NCBI GenBank assembly: GCA_026122225.1
Contig: JANEZZ010001479.1
Coordinates: forward strand, 104,259 to 168,258
DNA from: Heloderma charlesbogerti
Taxonomy: Eukaryota > Chordata > Lepidosauria > Squamata > Helodermatidae
DNA length: 64,000 nt
Direction: 5' to 3'
This document shows, piece by piece, positions 33,172 through 44,464 of the stretch (position 1 is its first letter; each line of letters opens with the position of its first letter). Below the pieces are notes generated by a model. That model saw only the letters and a program-made list of their open reading frames with translations. It did not search any database and was not told the DNA's origin. Both the position numbers and the translations under genes were made by a program.

Positions 33172-34001
33172 CAGGTGGGTAGGGATGTCAGAGAATTCCA
33201 CCCACATTTTAAATGGGATTGAATTCTGACACATCTAGTCTGAGGAATCCTCCTCGGAATGGTGCGGCCCGGTTGACCCGGACCAGAGCTCATGTGGACC
33301 CTTTTTTTTTTTTGTCTGCCGAATGGCAGATTTTACGAAAATAATCACAAAAGGAAATCCATAAATTGGAAATGGAGGAAGAAGAATGCGAATGGCTTTA
33401 CCCTTTTCATGAGGCATTTTCCCAAGGCTTTCTTTCGCTGGGGCTGAGTTGCGAAGTCCATGGAAATCCTCCATCTTTTCTGTTTATTGTCTGTGGAGGT
33501 GAGGTGAGCTGAGGTCAGGACAGCTCCGGTGAGGTCAGGGGAGGTGAGATCAGGTGAGGTGAGGTCAGGTCCGGTGAGGTCCAGTGAGGTCAGGACAGCT
33601 CTGGTGAGGTCAGGTGAGGTCAGGTCCAGTGAAGTTAGATGAGGTGAAGTCAGGACAGCTCCGGTGAGGTCAGATGAGGTGAGGTCAGGTGAGGTCAGGT
33701 GACCTGAATTATGTGGGGAATCCCCGCAAGGGCTTTACCCTTACGGAGACCGACAGCAGGCACGCAAAAAGGATTTTTCGGCTGTACTTACAGAATTATT
33801 TACGTAAGTTTGGGGAGCTGGAAAAAAAACAGGGGAATCCGGGGAATGCGGACAGCAGAATGGGGTGGCCCTCAGCTCTGCGGAATCCTGGCAGAGTGGA
33901 GCTGCTCCGTGAGGATTCCGGGGGGGAGGAATGGATGGCCTCCCCCCGCGGATTCCCCACCGGAACGGACAGTGGGGAATCCATACATCCCTACAGGTGG
34001 G
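33172..34001. mobile_element. hAT-like non-autonomous element with internal GAGGTCAGGT array and 8-bp TSD
   Basis: The element is 33,180-33,993. TAGGGATGT starts it, '…atacatcccta' ends it, and CAGGTGGG is duplicated at 33,172-33,179 and 33,994-34,001. The interior is the inverse of the element at 37,070-37,738 (shared 'gaatggcagattttacgaaa', 'gaggcattttccc', 'cttacggagacc'). It is longer mainly because of a purine-rich minisatellite at 33,491-33,702. Non-coding. Confidence 0.88.
33491..33702 (+). repeat. GAGGTCAGGT-type minisatellite inside the hAT-like element
   Basis: About 210 bases made of 'ggtgaggtcagg' variants, with 'gacagctccggtgaggtcag' recurring as a larger phrase three times. The partner element at 37,070 has only about 60 bases of the complementary repeat (37,368-37,430). 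Confidence 0.9.
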
Positions 34002-34201
34002 TGGGTGGGGAGCGCAGCGCCATTGCATGGCTGTGGGAGGGTTTTGGTGGGGAACACAAAGACAGAAAATTCACCAGCTGGTTCAACTCAGTGTGGGCCA
34101 AGTCGGGCCAGATGGCGGAGGCCAGAAAGGAGTCGGGGGGGCGAGCCGACGAACATTCTCCGAGTTTTCCCCCCTCCCAACGGATTCCTCTGACATCCCT
34201 A
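34002..34201. mobile_element. Possible hAT-like right end
   Basis: Ends 'cggattcctctgacatcccta', like the termini of 37,070-37,738. The left limit is unclear. It may be the remainder of an older element into which 33,180-33,993 inserted. Confidence 0.4.
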
Positions 34202-34334
34202 CTGGGGCTTCAGAGAACAAGTCTCCTTTGCCAGTTGGGAGACAGAATTGCACTGTCGTGCATATGGGAAATATACAGTCATTCAGGTTTCCTTGTAATG
34301 TGGACTTCCCTAAATTTGCACTTTCCAACCAATA

Positions 34335-34680
34335 CTCCGGGAGCGGGGAACCTCTTTTAGCTCAAGGGCCAAATTCAGTTTTGAAGAACCTCTCAGGAGC
34401 TGTGTTCCAGTGTTGGGCAGGGCTAAAGGCAAATAGGGTGGAGCCAACAGCAAAAGGGGTGGGGCCAAAAATAGAAAAAATACAAAAATACCAGCAGATT
34501 GTGCTTAAAGCTCTTTCTGCCCAGTTGCAAGGATTTAGGCGGGGCATTTCACCCTCTTAGAATGGGGGTAAAATCTGCAGAAAGCTGACTGGGGGAAAGG
34601 GAGTGGGGCCAGAGGAAAGGTCAAGGCCCTCTGGGAAACCCTGGAGGACTGGAATGGGACCCCAGGAGGATGTCATGGCC
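34335..34680. mobile_element. Old dispersed repeat
   Basis: Shares 'aacctcttttagct', 'gggcagggctaaaggcaaat', 'ggggtggggcca' and 'tttcaccctcttagaatggg' with 1,140-1,260 and 2,000-2,160. Class unknown, probably a DNA element. Confidence 0.5.
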
Positions 34681-35954
34681 CTGATCCTTTAGGCACACAC
34701 TCTGGCATTCTGACACAGGACACCCCAAATCAGTGAGACTCTTTAATTGTAGCAAATCCCATGGTCAAAGCTTAATGGTTACATTCCTCAGAGATCATAT
34801 AGATGATGGGAATTACTATAGGTTCCCTAAGTAATTCCAGACAGTCAAAAGCTAATAACTAACACCATGTCAGAGATCCGGACAACTTGGTTTCCCTGTT
34901 GCAATCTCTACAGCTCAGAATACAGGGCAAGGGGCTCAGAAGATTCCTGGTGTAATCCATCCCAGGCAACCTAAGAAAAGGGTCTCTGAATACAGGGCAA
35001 TGATTCCTGGCGTAGTCCATCCCAGGCGATCTAAGACAAAGGTTTCCAAATGCAGGGCAGGGACTGAAATGATCAAAGACAAGGGTTCTAGATTTAGACC
35101 TAAACAAATCCACACATCAAGAAGTTAACCCCAGCCTGGAAATCTTCTTTGGAACCTCTGTACGGCACAGGTCAAGGCCTTTCCCATCCAAGAGTAAGGA
35201 CAGGTTCAAGAGTAAATCCAGAGATATCCCATACACGCAGAGATTTCAATGACCATAGCATTCCCTTTGGCATCTCCACATTACAGGGGTCCAGGCAAAG
35301 AAGAGTTGGAGAATCAGGATCAGCCCAAGCCAGCAAGCACTCGGGCTAATTGATGCTGCTAATTAATCCATAATTAATTAATCATCAATCCATTAATTAA
35401 TCCATAAGTCATTAATCCACAAGTAATTGGTGCTAACTGATGCTAATTAATCCATAGGAAACAACAACTCAAAAGTCTACGAAAAGTCTGGCTGTACTTT
35501 TCATGGCAGGTTCTAAACAACGTGAAATTGAAAGAGACAAGAGTCCAAACTGGATGGAGAGTCCAAGTGAAGGGTGTCTCAAGAGGCTCAGACAGTGCGG
35601 TAAGTCCAGACAGAGAGGGTTTTGGGCAGTGAAGATGAGAATGTTCCTAGCCAAGTCTCCCAGCCTGGGCATCTGCTTAAAAGCAAAGGTGTGTCTGCAA
35701 CATCCCTCCTGCTAAACAACTAACTGACAAGGGACGTTAACCTATCAACGAGGCCCCTGCCCAAACACGGTGCATCCGTTCTGCCCTTCAAGGGTGGCTC
35801 TTCAACCTGTGTGACACCTCCAAACGTTTGGTTCTCCAAACGAAGAACCTCTTCGGTGAGGTTCTCACAGAGAGACGGCAAAGCTCCCTTCCCTGCCAAG
35901 GCCAAAAAGGGCAGCCGGACTGGAATAGCCTTCCTTCCGCTGAGAACACCGACA
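34681..35954. other. Unclassified, with a TTAATTAATCC minisatellite
   Basis: No gene recognised. Repeated 'attcctggcgtagtccatcc'-type phrases occur at 34,940-35,035 (two to three diverged units). 'ttaattaatcca' words make a loose AT array at 35,355-35,456. The overall texture resembles a degraded reverse-oriented LTR element, which I cannot confirm. Confidence 0.35.
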
Positions 35955-36146
35955 GACATAAGCAGTGGAGGCGTGTCGCTCCAGTTTTGGAGGGGCGGTG
36001 ATTCCATTTGGGGATTAGTTAGAACCAGCCAGGACTCTTAAGGTACTATCCAAGGCGCTATCCCACAATGTCTGATTCTAACTAAAACCCAGGATGGAAC
36101 CACCGCCCCCCCAAAACTGGAGCCACCAGCCTCCACTGGAGATAAG
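35955..36146. mobile_element. hAT-type MITE 'cagtggaggc' with 8-bp TSD
   Basis: The element is 35,963-36,138 with CAGTGGAGGC and …gcctccactg ends. Flanks are GACATAAG (35,955-35,962) and GAGATAAG (36,139-36,146), one mismatch. The centre pairs as 'gctccagttttggagggg' with the inverse near 36,105. Confidence 0.82.
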
Positions 36147-36229
36147 CTCACTCTGATTCCGACATTCCACAGGCTGAAACGGCCCAAACCCTTCCAGACC
36201 ACTTCTGATCAGATGCTGGCTATAAACTG

Positions 36230-37060
36230 GAAGGCTGGATCAGGGGAAGCTCATCACCTTCCCAGAGGCATCGCGCGTGGGCACTGGGGGCAGGGGGCTT
36301 CCTGAGAGTCTGCGAGAGGAGAGGCGCTTCGGCAGCAGCGGCGGTATTTCCACCACCTTGCAGAACTGAGGGAAGAGACGGGGGTGGGGGCGGGAAGGGG
36401 GGAATCCTCTTTTTCTCCCAAGGCGCTGGCTACATTCTGCATCGAGTCTGTGGGGAAGGAGACCTGAGCGTGTAGTAAAGTGTATGGGACCAGCTGGCTC
36501 TAGGGAAGGGGAGAGAAAGCTGCGAGTTCCGTGGAGAAAATCAGCCTAAGAGTAGCGGGCAGCACCGGCAGCAACTCACTTTGTTTTTTATGCCCTAATA
36601 AAATCAATTCCTTCCTTAGTTCTGTAGTGAATTCTTTCTCTTTCTGACCCCCCCTTTCCTCCTCCTCGCCTTTGAAGAGAAAAGCAGTCTAGGGCTGGTG
36701 CCTTCTCTTTCTCCCCCTCCCGCACCCCTTTCAACAGACCTCTTCGTTTCTCTCCCTGCCTCCGTAACTGCGCAGCTGCGAGGAAATAGGAAGGAGCGGG
36801 GAGGGGAGGAGTGAGAAGACGTCACACATGGCACCTGTAACACCGCTCACCTCACGCCCACCGCAAACTGTGGGGTCAATCCAAGGCAGGGATATACAGC
36901 ACGCAAACCCACCCCGAACCCGCAGCAGCAGAAAACATCAGAGCAAAACGCCTCCTCGGAAAGCCGCATCTTCCGGGAGAAAGCCTTGGATGGCTGCGAA
37001 GTCGTGACTGCGTCATCTATCATGGGGGACCTCGACTCGCCCCTGCCCCGGGGTCCAGGT
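36230..37060. promoter_or_regulatory. GC- and CpG-rich stretch, possible CpG island
   Basis: CpG is frequent here compared with neighbouring DNA ('gcatcgcgcgtgggcac', 'gcttcggcagcagcggcgg', 'gcgcagctgcgagg'). A CRE-like 'gacgtcac' at 36,819-36,826 and an ETS-like 'cttccggg' near 36,970 can be seen. No exon or transcript could be assigned, so promoter activity is only a suggestion. Confidence 0.3.
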
Positions 37061-37061
37061 T

Positions 37062-37746
37062 AACACTGCTAGGGATGTATGGATTCCCCACCGTCCGTTC
37101 CAGTGGGGAATCCGTGGGGGGAGGAAAGGTGATCCGTTCCTCCACCTGGAATCCTCACGGAGCGGCTCTGCTCCCTGAGGATTCTGCAGAGCCAAGGGCC
37201 ACCCCATTCCGCCATCTGCATGCCCCGGATTCCCCCATGTTTTTTCGGCTCCCTGAACTTACGGAAATAATTCTGTAAGTACCGCCGAAAAATCCTTTTC
37301 GCGCACACACCGTTGGTCTCTGTAAGAGTAAAGTCCTTCACAGGGATTCCCCACGTAACTTCTGGTCACCTGACCTCACCGGACCTGACCTGACCGGACC
37401 TGACCGGACCTGACCTCACCTGACCTCCACAGACAATAAACAGAGAAGATGGAGGATTTCCGTGCACTTCCAACTCAGCCCCAGCGAAAGGAAGCCTTGG
37501 GAAAATGCCTCCTAAAAAGGGTAAAGCCGTTCGCATTCTTCTTTCTCCATTTCCGATTTATGAATTTCTTTTCATAATTATTTTCGTAAAATCTGCCATT
37601 CGGTGGACAAAAAAAAAGGGTCTGTGTGAGCTCCAGTCCAGGTAGACCGGGCCACCCTGTCTGAGGAGGATTCTGCAGACCAGATTTGTCAGAATTCAAT
37701 CCCATTTAAAATTCAGGTGGAATTCTCTGACATCCCTAAACACTGC
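37062..37746. mobile_element. hAT-like non-autonomous element with 8-bp TSD
   Basis: The element is 37,070-37,738 with TAGGGATGT and …acatcccta ends, flanked by AACACTGC at 37,062-37,069 and 37,739-37,746. It is inverted relative to the partner at 33,180. Internal palindromic pieces include 'gaacttacggaaataattctgtaag'-type arms near 37,256-37,280. No transposase. Confidence 0.9.
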
Positions 37747-37759
37747 CCTCTTCCCTCAG

Positions 37760-37996
37760 GCTTTTGGCAGCATATAATGAGTTTTTAATCAGGTCCTGGA
37801 TTGTCTTTGGTTGCTTGTTTAAAATTGCTTTTAAATATATTTTGTCAATGTGTGCACTGTCTGTTTATGTTTTTATGTGAATGCTTTTGCACTTTGTATA
37901 AAGTATTTTTTAACAGTTTTTAATCTTTGTGAGCTGCCCAGAGAGCTTCGGCTATGGGGCGGTATAGAAATATAATAAATGAAATAAAAAAGACAC
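37760..37996 (+). mobile_element. L2-like LINE 3' UTR and tail
   Basis: Ends 'gagctgcccagagagcttcg', 'gctatggggcggtatagaaa', ATAATAAATGAAATAAA, as at 26,310-26,373. No ORF left. Confidence 0.8.
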
Positions 37997-38099
37997 AACA
38001 CACAAGGGAAAAGTGATGGGGAGGGAAGAGGAAAAAAAATAAGCAGACTTCCAACAGGGCTAGTGGAATGTCCCTGTTTTCATGCTCATCTCCCTCTGT

Positions 38100-39175
38100 A
38101 CAGCTTGCTGGAATGGCTGGTGGTGCTGACTGCTGAGGGGAATGCATGTATTATGCATATATGCATATATTCAGGGAAATATATACAGAAACATGCATAT
38201 ATTAGTGAAAATTACAGTCAGAAGTGGAAAACGGCTTGCAAAAATGTACGTAGTAGGCAACCTTGCATACAAAAATGCACGTCTGAGGAGAAACGAGCAC
38301 AAACATGCATAGGAATTTTCATGCCAACCTTAGCAAGACATTCTCAAAATTTGGGATGAGCTGTGCTTCAGCTTGGAAAAACGAGAAACTGAGAGAAATC
38401 AAAATTGGTTTGTCCATCCCTTCATTATTGCTGTGACTGGGACTGAGCAAAGACTTTCTATCCTCACTGTCTCTGAATTGCAGTTGGTAAAGCTTGCAAC
38501 AATGAGAACTAGTGAAGTGTTCTGCTTATGAGCATAGGCCATGAGCCGAGAACTTGCCCGTTCCTTATGCTTCTCGTGCCTGTGCTCCTTGCATTGTGTC
38601 TCCACCATGTTACAGAGGATGGGTGCTGGCCTTCGCTCTGGTTCTCTGTGCTGAATGTCTGCTATAAACAAGTAAATGTAGGGGCCCTCTGCAAATGCCC
38701 AGTGATACCAATCTCTGGCACTAGCCTGATAATAAACACTTTTAGTGTTCATTTGCTGCCTTTTACAGGAGCAGTTGGTTTCCACAAAGCCCTTTGAAGG
38801 TGATCCGTGCTCTGTAAACAAGCATCTGGCCACCACCTTGCTGTATTTTTTTTTAAATATATAAACAACCAGCTATTAATAAACTGCCAGCACAGCTTCT
38901 GCCGGGGTTTGGGAGAAGAAAGAATTGGCGGCACTTAAAGAAAAAGCAGATGCCATCCACGTTTCAAAGCATTGCATCCTACCCATCAGCCTTTGAGATT
39001 TTTCAGAGATGGGTTGTTAGAAGGACATTAGTCTGATGCTCCAGTGTCTGCAGGGACATAGACCTCTGAGCTCCATTGAAGGTGCCGGTGATGAGCTAAG
39101 AAGCCCTCACTGGCCGGGGTCCCACATTCCTAAGACTGCCTCCATAGCTATATTCCAACACAACCTTCAAGATCA
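38100..39175. other. No recognised gene; short ATGCATAT-rich patch
   Basis: 38,140-38,320 has repeated 'atgcatatat' and 'aaaaatgcacgt' words, perhaps a degraded MITE. The frame at 38,399-38,836 (minus) shows no domain I recognise. Confidence 0.4.
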
Positions 39176-39624
39176 TAGGAATGGCGGAGAATTCCACCAT
39201 GGAAATGGACCACCCACCTCCGCCACCCCGCGAAGTTTCCCTGGAATGGATCCTACCTGCCACCAGCTGGGTCTGCTCTGTCTGCTGCCGTTTGCTGCCA
39301 GTCTGCGGAAGCAAATGGTGTCCGGTGTAGCGGATGCCATTTACGTCCCTTCTCTTTGCCATGATAGGCTACATAAATCTTTTCGTAGCCTATCATGGCA
39401 AAGAGAAGGGACACAAATGGCATCCACTACGCTGGACGCCATTTGTGTTGGCAGACCAGCGGCGGACAGAAGTCCAGCTGTGGATGGACCTGGCTGGTGG
39501 CTCTACAGACTTGCCACAGAACGGAGCTGGCCGGGGAGGATACTGAGGGGAGGGACAGATCGCCTCCCCCCCATGGACCCCCCAGCGGACTAATGAGTGG
39601 ATTTCGTACACCCCTACAAGATCA
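39168..39624. mobile_element. hAT-like element with single palindrome unit and 8-bp TSD
   Basis: The element is 39,176-39,616. CAAGATCA is duplicated at 39,168-39,175 and 39,617-39,624. It contains one 'catgataggctac…gtagcctatcatg' palindrome flanked by paired 'aaatggcgtcc/ggatgccattt' arms. Same family as 3,290 and 49,091 but with the fewest units. Confidence 0.88.
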
Positions 39625-41162
39625 ACCAGGAATGGTCTTTAAGTGCACCATTTATGTACCAAGTCAGGACCACAAGAGATACATTCTCAGTGCTGGCCCC
39701 TCAACTTTGGAATTCTAGGAATATGGGAGGCTACCTTATGCCAAGTCAGAAAGTTGGTTTCTAATGGCCCAGTGTGAATAGAAGTGCCAAGCTGCCACAG
39801 CCATCTTTGTTTCCCTCACTGGCTATGGGGCCTGCCCTTGATGTGGTTTGCGTCTCCTACCCAGCCTTTCCTGCCAGTTCCACCTGCCTTACCTTGGGGA
39901 CAGAGGGAAGGGGGTAAAAAAGGCCCACTATTGTACAGGAGAGGCCTTGAGGCACCTCTGCTTAGCATGGGAAACGTTGGTCCCCCAAAACTGTCAGCCC
40001 ACTGACTGAACAAGCCTGAAAGAGACTGATCTGTGGCAAGAGTTCTGAGTACTTATTCTTGTTCCTGAAGTGAAACCACTACACAAGGAACCCTATTGTT
40101 ATTTAGCTTCCATTCTGTGTATTCTGTATTGTTTTTTAGCTTCCACATTTTGTACGGAGCGCTGTGCATACATGATTTGCCACACATTTCTCTTCCTCCC
40201 ATTAATTTGATTCTTTTCCCACTCCATGGCATTATTAATGTGCCTTAGTGGACCATCACATGCAAAAGAATCTTGATACGTCATGTCTGACACGGTCCCT
40301 ATCCTGAAGACCTCTTCCGACAATGTCTCTGTCACTGCAAAGCCCGAAGTCCCTCTCCAGCACTGCTGTGGCCAATCCCAGGTCCATGGATGAGGACCTG
40401 GATAGACTTATAATAGGGGTCTCCATCTGCCCTCTACACAATCACCCCCAGTAGAGTCAGAGCGGGAGGTTGCGTCATCTCTCAGCTCCAGAGACTACCA
40501 CCGCCAGTAAATGCTGGCACAAGCTGCCACTTGGAGAAAAAGTGTGCACCTCAAGGACCAAAGCAACTGGATGACTCAAGAGTAAGGGACTACTTGAGCA
40601 TAAAAGTCTCCTTGGGAGTAGAGTGGCTCTGAAAGGTTTGCAGCTGTACATGGCTGGGATATCTGACAATATGAGCTCTCAGTTGAGACCTGCTTGCTTG
40701 CTGGAACAACACCTTTCTTCTAGCTCCTAGTGCCTTGCAACTAGTCTTCTTCACCCAGCTTCTTCTCTCATGCTGCTGGCCTCTGGACTCCTAGCAAGAC
40801 TCTGCTCCTTGAATTATGCTCATATTGCCTGTGCTTGAGTTTGGCTCAGCCTCACACCCTGCTTTAGGAACGCTCCCTTCTCCATGCCCAGTAGCGCTGT
40901 GCTTCTGATCTCTGCCTGCTTTTTGACCCTTGCGGTACAGCATGGCCCCAGGACTGAGTTTTGCGCAGTCATAGCAGGATAGAACCACTGCACGTGCAAG
41001 CACACCACAATTGCTTTTTGTTGTTGCTGCTGCTGCTGTATTTTATCAGCTTTGATACTCAGTACTGAGCTGTATCGAGATTCTTGTCACGTGACGTTTC
41101 ATCCATACGTAGATGTGGCATCGGCAGACCATGGCACAATCGTGATACAACTGCACAGTTGA
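39625..41162. other. No recognised gene
   Basis: Short frames without domain. A (GCT)n-like run lies near 41,020. Confidence 0.4.
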
Positions 41163-41253
41163 TCATAGAATCCTAGAATAGTAGGGTTGGAAGAGGTCTG
41201 CAAGACCATCAAGTCCAAACCCCTGCCCAATGCAGGAATCCAAGCCAGAGCAA
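41163..41253 (-). mobile_element. CR1 3' end stub
   Basis: 'catagaatcctagaatagta' then 'gggttggaagaggtctgcaa' and 'caatgcaggaatccaagcc'. About 90 bp. Confidence 0.85.
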
Positions 41254-41333
41254 GATCATTGTCCCCCCCCCTTTGCAGTGTTTTATCTGGGCACCCATGC
41301 TCAGCAGTAAGGCAGAGGAGTGCAGAAAGGATT

Positions 41334-42491
41334 CAGTGGCTGTTACATGCATCCGTAACTTCTAGCATAGTTTCCCCCTCAGCTACCAGAAGTTTGCACA
41401 ACGCCAATTCAGAGTCTGTTGGGAGAATATCTGACATTCACAAAGGAGAATATGGGGGAGGCAATTATTTCCAGCTGTAGCCTCAGGGGCCATGGAGAGA
41501 TGGGACTCTTGGGCATATCTGGCCAAAGCTTTGAATGTCTCCCATAAATTAAATCCTGGAATCAAGCAGGGGACTGAACTGAAGGGAATGACAGCTGTGG
41601 CTGACTGTGTGTGCTTCAGTTCTGGATTTAATTGTATTAAACTGGAATGAAGGAGGAATGGAATGCAAGGCAGAGCAGAAAAGCCTGGAACAACGAAGGA
41701 GTTGGATAAGGGGAAGTCTCTCATCCTTAGGCATGTGTGAAATGCAACTTTGTCACACGGAAAACTTCTTGTGCCTAATTTATACGTTGCGGTTTGACAC
41801 ATTTGCCATCTGTTAGGACAAAATAAAAAGCCTGTTGAGCAGGATCCCGTTTGACTCTCAGAGGGTTCTTGGGTGCAGTGCACAGCCGTGCGGGAAATCT
41901 AAATGGTTGGCAGCTACATCGTCAGCCTCCCGTAATGCGATGACACTTTCAAGAGACTAGATAAATATTAATAAACCATCAAGAGCATGGCGTCCGTTAG
42001 AAAAAGCACTGGCTAACAGATGGTCCGTACTTAACCATAAAATTATTTTCATTTCAAGCGACAGGGTGATAGAACAGCCTGCGAGATCCTAAGACCTTTT
42101 TCACAGAAGCAGACGGAACACGGGGCTTACAATTCTTTTTATGAACTCAGCCCCATCTGGCGCGTTTCTGATGATACAATTTAGCCTGATCCGGTTGATG
42201 GAGGAGAAAGCCATGTCAAAATCACATTAGAAGTCCCCTGCTTGATTCCAGGATTTAATTTATGGGTGACATTCAAAGCTTTGGTCTGATATGCCAAAGA
42301 GACCCATCCCCCTTTAGTGGCACTCCATGGCCCCTGAGGCTACAGCTGGAAATAATTGCCTCCCCTATATTCTTCTTTATGAATGTCAGATATTCTCCAA
42401 ACGGTTTCTGAATTGGTGTTTCACAAACTTCTGTTAGCTGAGGGGGGAACTACGCTAGATGTTACAGAGGAGATGCATGTAACAGCCACTG
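41334..42491. repeat. Long inverted repeat, about 245-bp arms, about 1.16 kb overall
   Basis: The left arm (41,334-41,577) starts 'cagtggctgttacatgcat' and ends 'gaatcaagcaggggac'. The right arm (42,231-42,491) is its reverse complement with scattered mismatches and small indels. The loop of about 650 bp is non-repetitive. CAGTGG termini recall hAT-type ends but no 8-bp duplication is present at the flanks (AAAGGATT vs GGTTATGT). Confidence 0.85.
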
Positions 42492-42789
42492 GGTTATGTA
42501 AAAAATAAATTAAAATGAAAGACAGGAGTTCCAGGCATCAGACAGATGGCTAGCAGGGCAGCTCTCAGAAGCACCCCCTGTACAGGAGACCTAAGACAAA
42601 TTCTTTGAATAAAGCAAAATACCAGGGTGTCCACTGAAAAGGGTTTGTTCCAAGGGAACAAAAGGAGGGCATGCGTGCACCAGGGCTAACTTCTGAAAAG
42701 GGAGTCACATGCATTTAATAGATGAATTGGTACTAGGTGCATAAGTCACAGTGCGCAGTGGGCGTGGGCAAAACAATGGCCTGATTAAA

Positions 42790-42990
42790 CCATTATATGC
42801 TGGGTTGCCAGCTACAGTCAACCAGGTGGCACAATATCTGGTACACCCAAGTCCCTATTCATTACGGGTTCTTATTACAAAATGGCGACTGAATAGCATT
42901 CCCTTGAAGGAAGTAGAGGGAAGATTTCATAATGTACCCAGGCCAAGTCGGCTATGTCCGTTTGGTTGCAAGACAATAGAGGATCGAATT
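42790..42990 (+). mobile_element. Older LINE ORF fragment, part 1
   Basis: The + frame reads TKWRLNSIPLKEVEGRFHNV, PRPSRLCPFGCKTIEDRIHV, which resembles the C-terminal zinc-binding-like region of a LINE ORF2 (CPFGC … H). The frame then continues on the far side of the BovB insertion as LLLECAKYDKLRSKYICPL. The LINE clade is uncertain. Confidence 0.6.
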
Positions 42991-44264
42991 CACGTTCTGC
43001 TTGTTGTTGTTGTTCAGTCGTTCAGTCGTGTCCGACTCTTCGTGACCCCATGGACCATAGCACGCCAGGCCTTCCTGTCCTGCGCTCTCTCCCGGAGTGT
43101 GCTCAAGTTCATATTCATTGCATTCGTGATGCTATCTAGCCATCTCATCCTCTGCCGTCCTCTTCTCCTTTTGCCTTCAGTCTTTCCCAGCATCAGGGTC
43201 TTTTCCAGGGAGTTTTCTCTTCGCATTACGTGGCCAAAATATTGGAGCTTCAGCTTCATTATCTGTCCTTCCAATGAGCACTCAGGGTTGATTTCCTTTA
43301 GGATTGACTGATTTGACCTCCTGGCAGTCCAGGGGACTCGTAAGAGTCTTCTCCAGCACCACAGTTCGAAAGCATCAATTCTTCGGCGCTCAGCCTTCCT
43401 TATAGTCCAGCTCTCACAGCCATACATTACTACTGGGAAAACCATAGCTTTGATTAGACGGACCTTTGTCGGCAAGGTGATGTCTCTGCTTCTTACTATG
43501 CTGTCTAGGTTGGCCATAGCTTTCCTCCCAAGGAGCAAGCGTCTTTTAATTTCATGGCTACAGTCACCGTCTGCGGTGATCTTGGAGCCCAAGAAAGTAA
43601 AATCTGTCACTGCTTCCATTTCTTCCCCTTCTATATGCCAGGAAGTGATGGGGCCAGATGCCATGATCTTCGTTTTTTTAATGTTGAGTTTCAAACCAGC
43701 TTTTGCACTCTCCTCTTTCACCTTCAACAAGAGGCTCTTTAGATCCTCTTCGCTTTCTGCCATTAGGGTGGTATCGTCTGCGTATCGGAGGTTGTTGATA
43801 ATTCTCCCAGCAATCTTAATTCCGACCTCTGATTCATCCAACCCGGCATTTCTCATGATGTACTCTGCATATAAGTTAAATAAGCAGGGTGACAATATGC
43901 AGCCTTGTCGTACTCCTTTCCCAATTTTGAACCAATCGGTTGTTCCATGTCTGGTTCTTACTGTTGCTTCTTGACCCTCGTACAGGTTTCTCAGGAGACA
44001 GGTAAGGTGGTCTGGTACTCCCATCACTTTAAGAATTTGCCACAGTTTGTTGTGATCCACACAATCAAAGGCTTTAGCGTAGTCAATGAAGCAGAAATAG
44101 ACGTTTTTTCTGGAATTCTCTTGCTTTCTCCATGATGCAGCGAATGTTGGCGATTTGATCTCTAGTTCCTCTGCCTCTTCGAAACCCAGCTTGTACTTCC
44201 GGTAGTTCTCGGTTCGCATACTGCTGAAGCCTAGCTTGTAGGATTTTGAGCATCACCTTCTGCT
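42991..44264 (-). mobile_element. BovB LINE, 5' truncated, inserted in the older LINE, 11-bp TSD
   Basis: The element is 43,002-44,253 on the minus strand. CACGTTCTGCT (42,991-43,001) and CACCTTCTGCT (44,254-44,264) flank it with one mismatch. It carries the RT second half and C-terminal region. Confidence 0.9.
43014..44219 (-). pseudogene. BovB reverse transcriptase remnant, 401-codon open frame
   Basis: It encodes the second half of BovB RT and the C-terminal region. FIDYAKAFDCVDH lies near residue 43, RQGCILSPCLFNLYAEYIM near 107, catalytic YADDTTLMA near 146, WCWRRLLRVPWTARR near 294, and it ends HGVTKSRTRLND. At residues about 1-35 the frame departs from the other copies (RTENYRKYKLGFEEAEELE…), showing a small indel upstream. 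The endonuclease is missing. The frame is otherwise open, so the copy is young, but as a 5' truncated copy it cannot move by itself. Confidence 0.88.
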
Positions 44265-44464
44265 AGAGTGTGCTAAATATGATAAGTTGAGATCCAAATA
44301 TATTTGTCCACTCCTAAAGAAAAAGAGGTTGGAAACATAAAAGGATAAGGTGCTTATGTTATTAAATGGTTCGGACGATTATGTTGCCTTTAGAACTGCA
44401 AAATATATTCTGCTTTGAAAGTGAGACAAGGGGCTTTGAATTCAAACCCGCAAATTGTGCTTAA
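44265..44464 (+). mobile_element. Older LINE ORF fragment, part 2
   Basis: Continues part 1 in sense: LECAKYDKLRSKYICPLLKK, then a stop, then KDKVLMLLNGSDDYVAFRTA. Broken by stop codons. Ends where the inverted BovB piece begins. Confidence 0.58.

Noticed and set aside
33741..34057. Glucocorticoid- or nuclear-receptor-like half sites (AGGTCA) in the 33.5-kb array
   Set aside because: The AGGTCA words come from a GAGGTCAGGT minisatellite, so their abundance is a by-product of repetition. Regulatory use cannot be inferred from sequence alone.
33689..34560. Two frames of over 200 residues on the + strand
   Set aside because: They run across the edge of a hAT-like element and through unrelated repeats, and I recognise no domain in them.
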